From Bacteroidota bacterium (GTDB lineage Bacteria > Bacteroidota > Bacteroidia > Flavobacteriales_F > PHOS-HE28): a DNA stretch of 9,181 nucleotides. The stretch is taken from contig JAEZCB010000178.1 in the NCBI GenBank assembly GCA_023412755.1, positions 1-9,181 on the forward strand. The letters are read 5' to 3'. Positions 6,787 through 9,181 of this stretch are shown piece by piece. Positions within the stretch are counted from its first letter, which is position 1; every line of letters starts with the position of its first letter. The notes beneath the pieces are model-generated. The model saw only the letters and a list, made by a program, of their open reading frames with translations. It did no database searches and was not told the DNA's origin. Made by a program: the position numbers and the translations under genes.

Positions 6787-7560
6787 TCAAAGCACCTCCA
6801 CCACCAGCCCATCATAGGCCAGTTCAATACCCTGTGGTAGTTCACCAGCCACCTCCGCATGCTGGCCCATGAGGTGACTGATATGGGTGAAATAGGCTTT
6901 TCTGGGCCGTACGATCCCCACCAGATCCATCGCCTCCTGGAGATTGAGATGGGACAGGTGCTCCTGCCGCCGCAAGGCATTCAGTACAAGCACATCGGTC
7001 CCTTCCAATTTGGCCAACTCAACGGGGTCTATCGTTTTGGCATCTGTGATGTAGCTCAATCCCCCGATCCGAAACCCGAGCACTGGCATGCGATGGTGCA
7101 TCACTTCCACCGGCAGCACATCCACCCCAGCGGCGTTGAATGGAGACCGTTGGATGGCATGCAGCATCAGTTCCGGCACACCCGGATACTTTACTGAGGA
7201 GAACGCGTAATGGTACACACGGCGCACAGCGGCCAGGGTCTGTTCGTTGGCATGGATATCCATGGCCTGGCGCTGATGGAAGTTGAATGACCGCAGTTCA
7301 TCCAACCCGGCGATGTGGTCCATATGCTCATGCGTCAACAGCACCGCATCCAGTTGCGCCACACGAGCGCGCAGCATTTGCTGGCGCAGATCCGGGCCGG
7401 CATCGATCAGCAATGTGGTGCCACCCACACGCACCAATGCCGATGTCCTGAGCCGATCGTCGCGCGGATCATCGCTCCGGCAAACATGACATTCACAGGC
7501 GATCACTGGAATACCCTGACTGGTGCCTGTGCCCAGAAATTCTATGGAGATGGCCGCCAT
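6787..7560 (-). CDS. PhnP-like metallo-beta-lactamase-fold phosphodiesterase
   Basis: A 257-aa cytosolic metallo-hydrolase of the PhnP branch (COG1235-like). E. coli PhnP opens 5-phosphoribosyl 1,2-cyclic phosphate in phosphonate breakdown; relatives have other or unknown cyclic-phosphate or nucleotide substrates. The start FLGTGTSQGIP (8-18) is typical. The metal site is intact: THEHMDH (76-82), H155/H156, D173 in ITDAK, and H226. The PhnP-type structural zinc site is also present as C22, C24 and C27 in ACECHVC, with H229 three residues after H226, spacings matching E. coli PhnP. No phn genes are nearby, so C-P lyase involvement is not supported. The frame is open to a GTG at 7611, but ATG 7560 fits the family start and has a promoter-like box just upstream. 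The peptidase gene follows after 82 nt on the same strand; co-transcription is possible. The exact substrate is unknown. Confidence 0.88.
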   Translation of the reverse strand: MAAISIEFLGTGTSQGIPVIACECHVCRSDDPRDDRLRTSALVRVGGTTLLIDAGPDLRQQMLRARVAQLDAVLLTHEHMDHIAGLDELRSFNFHQRQAMDIHANEQTLAAVRRVYHYAFSSVKYPGVPELMLHAIQRSPFNAAGVDVLPVEVMHHRMPVLGFRIGGLSYITDAKTIDPVELAKLEGTDVLVLNALRRQEHLSHLNLQEAMDLVGIVRPRKAYFTHISHLMGQHAEVAGELPQGIELAYDGLVVEVL

Positions 7561-7567
7561 GCGCGAC

Positions 7568-7575
7568 CAAAGATC
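7568..7575 (-). promoter_or_regulatory. Possible -7 box upstream of the PhnP-like gene
   Basis: On the minus strand this reads GATCTTTG, seven of eight positions of the Bacteroidota -7 consensus TAnnTTTG, and it ends 7 nt before ATG 7560. No convincing -33 TTTG lies at the right distance upstream, so the site is weakly supported. Its value is that the same arrangement recurs before two other genes in the window. Confidence 0.25.
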
Positions 7576-7635
7576 GTGTTCAACGGACAACAGTATGGTG
7601 GACCGTTTCACCGGTGTTCAATAAGGCGACATACC

Positions 7636-8016
7636 CTAGGAATGGCTTGATACGTATCGAGCAAGATCCTGCGCGATCCCGTACCCTTCCGCACGGTACT
7701 TGAACGGGAAGCGTGCATCCGGTTTGAAGGAGATCCTCACAGGCCAGATGTTGAAGACCAGCAGTGGGCAGTAGCCCTCAAAGTGTACGCGATCGCTGTT
7801 CACCTTCACCTCGAACACGATCAATGCGCCCTCCTTGGTTTCCTTGTAGTATATGGTATACCCCGGGCGCTCTTTCAGACGGAAGGCTATGTGTTCGCCG
7901 CCGCGGTAGGTGGTCACGCGTGACCTGCCCTTCTTGAAATTCGCGATCTGGAATCCACGTGCTTCGAACCAGCGCGTGTAGGCTGCTGATCGCTCTTCCG
8001 CCGGGGACTTGTTCAT
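7636..8016 (-). CDS. Uncharacterised 126-aa protein
   Basis: I do not recognise this protein. It is small and basic, with many aromatic residues: AYTRWFEARGFQIANFKKG (12-30) looks like an amphipathic helix, followed by alternating hydrophobic strands (YTIYYKET 53-60, GALIVFEVKV 63-72, CPLLVFNIWPVRISF 83-97) and FKYRAEGYGIAQDLARYV (105-122). The layout suggests a compact alpha-beta fold. It has no signal peptide, transmembrane segment or recognisable catalytic motif; the lone Cys is C83. ATG 8016 is chosen because AGGAGGG (8025-8019) sits directly upstream. A longer frame reaching 8172 would overlap the preceding gene heavily and reads as low-complexity shadow sequence there. It starts 32 nt after the holin-family stop and ends 75 nt before the PhnP-like gene, so it probably belongs to the same operon as the two small genes upstream. 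It may be lineage-specific. Confidence 0.7.
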   Translation of the reverse strand: MNKSPAEERSAAYTRWFEARGFQIANFKKGRSRVTTYRGGEHIAFRLKERPGYTIYYKETKEGALIVFEVKVNSDRVHFEGYCPLLVFNIWPVRISFKPDARFPFKYRAEGYGIAQDLARYVSSHS

Positions 8017-8018
8017 TA

Positions 8019-8025
8019 CCCTCCT
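8019..8025 (-). promoter_or_regulatory. Strong Shine-Dalgarno site for the 126-aa protein
   Basis: The minus strand reads AGGAGGGTA directly before ATG 8016. This near-perfect match to the anti-Shine-Dalgarno sequence decides the start. It stands out because the other gene starts in the window have no such site or only a weak one, as is usual in Bacteroidota, where translation seldom relies on Shine-Dalgarno pairing. Confidence 0.7.
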
Positions 8026-8048
8026 GGAGTTTGAGGCAAGGTAGCTGG

Positions 8049-8441
8049 TCATCGAAGCCGTCTCCATTCCACTCCACCGCCATGGTGTGGTGGATCCTGT
8101 CTGTTCGGTTTGTCGAAACCTTCCAGGAAGCCTTGCACCACGGAGAGAATGATGCTGAAGAGCAGTGCCCACCAGAAGCCGTCCACTTCGAATGTGGGTA
8201 CTATTCGTGCTGCCAGCAGTACCAGCAAGGCGTTGATCACAAGTACGAAAAGGCCCAGGGTCACCACCGTTACAGGCAGGGTGAGCAGGAGCAACAGCGG
8301 TCTTACGAAAGTGTTGAGCAGGGCCAGCACCACGGCCACCGAAAGTGCGGTGACCAGATCCTGCGCATGCACCCCTGGCAGCACCAGGGATGTCACCAAC
8401 ACGGCGATGGTGCCCACCACCAGTTTAATAAGAAGCCGCAT
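8049..8441 (-). CDS. Phage holin family (PF04020-type) four-helix membrane protein
   Basis: A 130-aa inner-membrane protein of the widespread bacterial family annotated as 'phage holin family' or 'mycobacterial 4 TMS phage holin, superfamily IV'. Chromosomal copies are usually not phage genes and their role is unknown. Four hydrophobic segments lie near 4-24, 30-56, 58-80 and 88-106. The family hallmark is clear: LLNTFVRPLLLLLTLPVTVV (41-60) and TLGLFVLVINAL (61-72), with conserved Asn, Arg-Pro and Pro. A charged, His-rich tail (107-130, HHGGGVEWRRLR at the end) is probably cytoplasmic. ATG 8441 is preferred; an in-frame GTG two codons upstream (8447) is possible. The gene follows the Rho-N-like gene by 21 nt and precedes the 126-aa gene by 32 nt. 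No lysis partner (endolysin, spanin) is nearby, which argues against a prophage function. Confidence 0.85.
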   Translation of the reverse strand: MRLLIKLVVGTIAVLVTSLVLPGVHAQDLVTALSVAVVLALLNTFVRPLLLLLTLPVTVVTLGLFVLVINALLVLLAARIVPTFEVDGFWWALLFSIILSVVQGFLEGFDKPNRQDPPHHGGGVEWRRLR

Positions 8442-8446
8442 TGGCA

Positions 8447-8454
8447 CAAAGTAA
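8447..8454 (-). promoter_or_regulatory. Possible -7 box upstream of the holin-family gene
   Basis: The minus strand reads TTACTTTG, seven of eight positions of TAnnTTTG, ending 5 nt before ATG 8441. That is the same distance as the box before the rhodanese gene. No TTTG is visible 19-21 nt further upstream, in the end of the Rho-N-like gene. A start here would give a nearly leaderless transcript for the holin-family gene. This is weak evidence taken alone. Confidence 0.25.
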
Positions 8455-8462
8455 CAGGGATG

Positions 8463-8759
8463 TCACTTATTTCGCAGCGCCTTCACAAGCTCATCCTTGT
8501 TCATCTTGCTCCGGCCTTCGATCTCGCGATCCTTCGCCAGGTTGTACAATTCGTGCGTGGTGCGCTTATCCAAACCTTTGTTGGGATTTCCGGAACCCTG
8601 GGTGGTCTTGTTCGGTGTACGCCCCTCCTGCCGGCGATCCTTGTTCACGGTGCGCGCGGCGATCTCTTTTGCCCGCTCCGCCTTTACCCCGCGTTTCTGG
8701 CTGCTTTCCTTGATATGATCGTACTTGCGTTCGTCCTTGTTGCTCCAGGCTTTTGGCAT
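8463..8759 (-). CDS. Small basic protein with Rho-N-like C-terminal motif
   Basis: A 98-aa, highly charged cytosolic protein of a common bacterial family annotated as Rho termination factor N-terminal-like (some members carry the label 'plasmid stabilisation protein' without proof). The N-terminal block MPKAWSNKDERKYDHIKES (1-19) and KAERAKEIAARTVNKDRR (26-43) are the family signature. A flexible middle rich in Thr, Gly, Asn and Gln (44-66) precedes the Rho-N/SAP-like helical motif: THELYNLAKDREIEGRSKM (69-87), then NKDELVKALRNK to the end. In Rho this motif contacts nucleic acid, so RNA or DNA binding is plausible. ATG 8759 gives the canonical MPKAW start; the frame is open to 8840 but the added residues are unlike the family. 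No ribosome site is visible. It appears to be the first gene of the short operon with the holin-family and 126-aa genes. Confidence 0.82.
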   Translation of the reverse strand: MPKAWSNKDERKYDHIKESSQKRGVKAERAKEIAARTVNKDRRQEGRTPNKTTQGSGNPNKGLDKRTTHELYNLAKDREIEGRSKMNKDELVKALRNK

Positions 8760-9107
8760 GACAGTGTGATTTGATGAATGGAACGGATCAAACCTGGTAC
8801 CAATGTGTCGCATATCGTGATCATTTCTAGTGAACATCACCGCTGCTCACTGCGCTGCTCCCTCCTCTTCACTACGCTTGATGAGATCTTCATGTAGGAA
8901 TTCCTAGAATATCAGGTGCTCTTTAGCGAAACGAACTGCTATGCCGATCACGTGAAAACATCACCAAGGTCAAGCGATCTGTGTACGGGATCGGAAAGAT
9001 GGCCGACGATCGGCGGAGGGATCTACCCGATCATTGCGGGCAGGTTGTGATCCTGCTTCTTGAAGGGACGATCCTCATAAGACCGCAGAAATACCTCCAA
9101 GAATAAA
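8760..9107. other. Intergenic region of about 350 nt with small palindromes and repeats
   Basis: No convincing gene is visible between the Rho-N-like start and the terminator near 9108. The region should hold the promoter of the minus-strand operon, but I find no good TTTG/TAnnTTTG pair; the best -7-like box is CAGGTTTG on the minus strand about 30 nt upstream of ATG 8759. It contains a perfect 12-bp palindrome (8895-8906), an 8-bp palindrome TCACGTGA (8948-8955), a near-repeat GTGAACATCACC (8830-8841) / GTGAAAACATCACC (8952-8965), a weak hairpin GCAGG/CCTGC (9040-9056), and a 35-codon plus-strand frame (8999-9106) of doubtful meaning. Confidence 0.6.
8895..8906. repeat. Perfect 12-bp palindrome, possible operator
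   Basis: TAGGAATTCCTA is fully self-complementary. It lies about 135-147 nt upstream of the Rho-N-like start codon. A perfect 12-bp palindrome in a non-coding stretch is compatible with a dimeric regulator site, but no regulator gene is adjacent and the site occurs once in the window as far as I can see. Confidence 0.3.
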
Positions 9108-9130
9108 CCCCGGCTTGCGCCGGGGTTTTT
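9101..9130 (-). terminator. Intrinsic terminator of the cold-shock-like gene, potentially bidirectional
   Basis: CCCCGGC (9108-9114) pairs perfectly with GCCGGGG (9119-9125) around the 4-nt loop TTGC. On the minus strand the stem is followed by TTTATT, suiting the gene whose stop lies about 30 nt upstream. On the plus strand it is followed by TTTTT (9126-9130), so it would also stop rightward transcription. Stem, loop and U-tract are all canonical. Confidence 0.85.
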
Positions 9131-9155
9131 GAGAGTTCTGGATCTAAAGGGATCC

Positions 9156-9181
9156 TTAGGCCTTGCGCACGTTCACTGCGC
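9156..9181 (-). CDS. C-terminal end of a probable cold-shock domain protein
   Basis: Only the last seven whole codons and the stop are in the window. The minus strand encodes A-V-N-V-R-K-A and TAA. An ending of the AVNV type is common in small CspA-like cold-shock proteins of Bacteroidota (about 63-70 aa OB-fold RNA-binding proteins), which is the reason for the call. The strong intrinsic terminator about 30 nt past the stop fits a short, well-expressed single gene. Seven residues cannot prove the family; that some gene ends here is more certain than its name. Confidence 0.45.

Noticed and set aside
7561..7611. N-terminal extension of the PhnP-like protein to a GTG at 7611.
   Set aside because: The family begins with the strand leading into FLGTGTSQG, which fits ATG 7560; the extra 17 residues add no family sequence.
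8049..8441. Prophage lysis gene based on the name 'holin'.
   Set aside because: No endolysin, spanin, structural or integrase genes are nearby, and this PF04020-type family is common on chromosomes outside prophages.
7959..8774. Long plus-strand open frame of 271 codons opposite the three small minus-strand genes.
   Set aside because: It opposes two recognisable families and one gene with a strong ribosome site. The translation is Gln/His-rich low-complexity sequence, typical of antisense reading.
8999..9106. A 35-codon plus-strand frame with a hydrophobic middle, ending just before the terminator hairpin, open upstream to 8927.
   Set aside because: It has no ribosome site, promoter or recognisable similarity; a frame this short occurs by chance, and the adjacent hairpin is better explained as the terminator of the minus-strand gene.

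Overview
The window reads as chromosomal DNA of a member of the Bacteroidota, most likely a fairly G+C-rich lineage of Flavobacteriales. The support comes from three observations: a large secreted peptidase ending in a type IX secretion (T9SS) sorting domain, TTTG/TAnnTTTG-type promoter boxes, and start codons that mostly lack Shine-Dalgarno sequences. Coding density is high. I see no tRNA, rRNA, insertion sequence, CRISPR array or prophage block.

Plus strand, 1-3734: five tightly packed genes. They are a TPR protein cut by the left window edge, a ComA-family phosphosulfolactate synthase (ATGA overlap), a single-domain rhodanese, a DUF368 (PopT-type) polyprenyl-phosphate translocase, and shikimate dehydrogenase aroE (ATGA overlap). 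Junctions are -4, 32, 7 and -4 nt, so this looks like an operon with a possible internal promoter before the rhodanese. The pairing of an enzyme family that consumes sulfite (ComA) with a sulfurtransferase that can release sulfite, without comB, comC or other coenzyme M genes in the window, is the most interesting feature.

Minus strand, 8759 down to 3741: a small basic Rho-N-like protein, a four-helix 'phage holin family' (PF04020-type) membrane protein, an unrecognised 126-aa protein with an unusually strong ribosome binding site, a PhnP-like metallo-beta-lactamase-fold phosphodiesterase, and a 987-aa M36 (fungalysin-like) zinc metallopeptidase exported by Sec and T9SS. The peptidase gene runs tail-to-tail into aroE with only 6 nt between the stop codons. 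Two adjacent perfect hairpins sit on that junction.

Right edge: about 350 nt without a convincing gene (8760-9107) carries small palindromes and repeats. It ends at a strong GC hairpin terminator, beyond which the last codons of a probable cold-shock protein gene enter on the minus strand.

I found no clear-cut new defence or mobile system. Leads worth following are the comA-rhodanese cluster, the short-leader promoter pattern, the orphan 126-aa protein, and the hairpin pair at the convergent junction.
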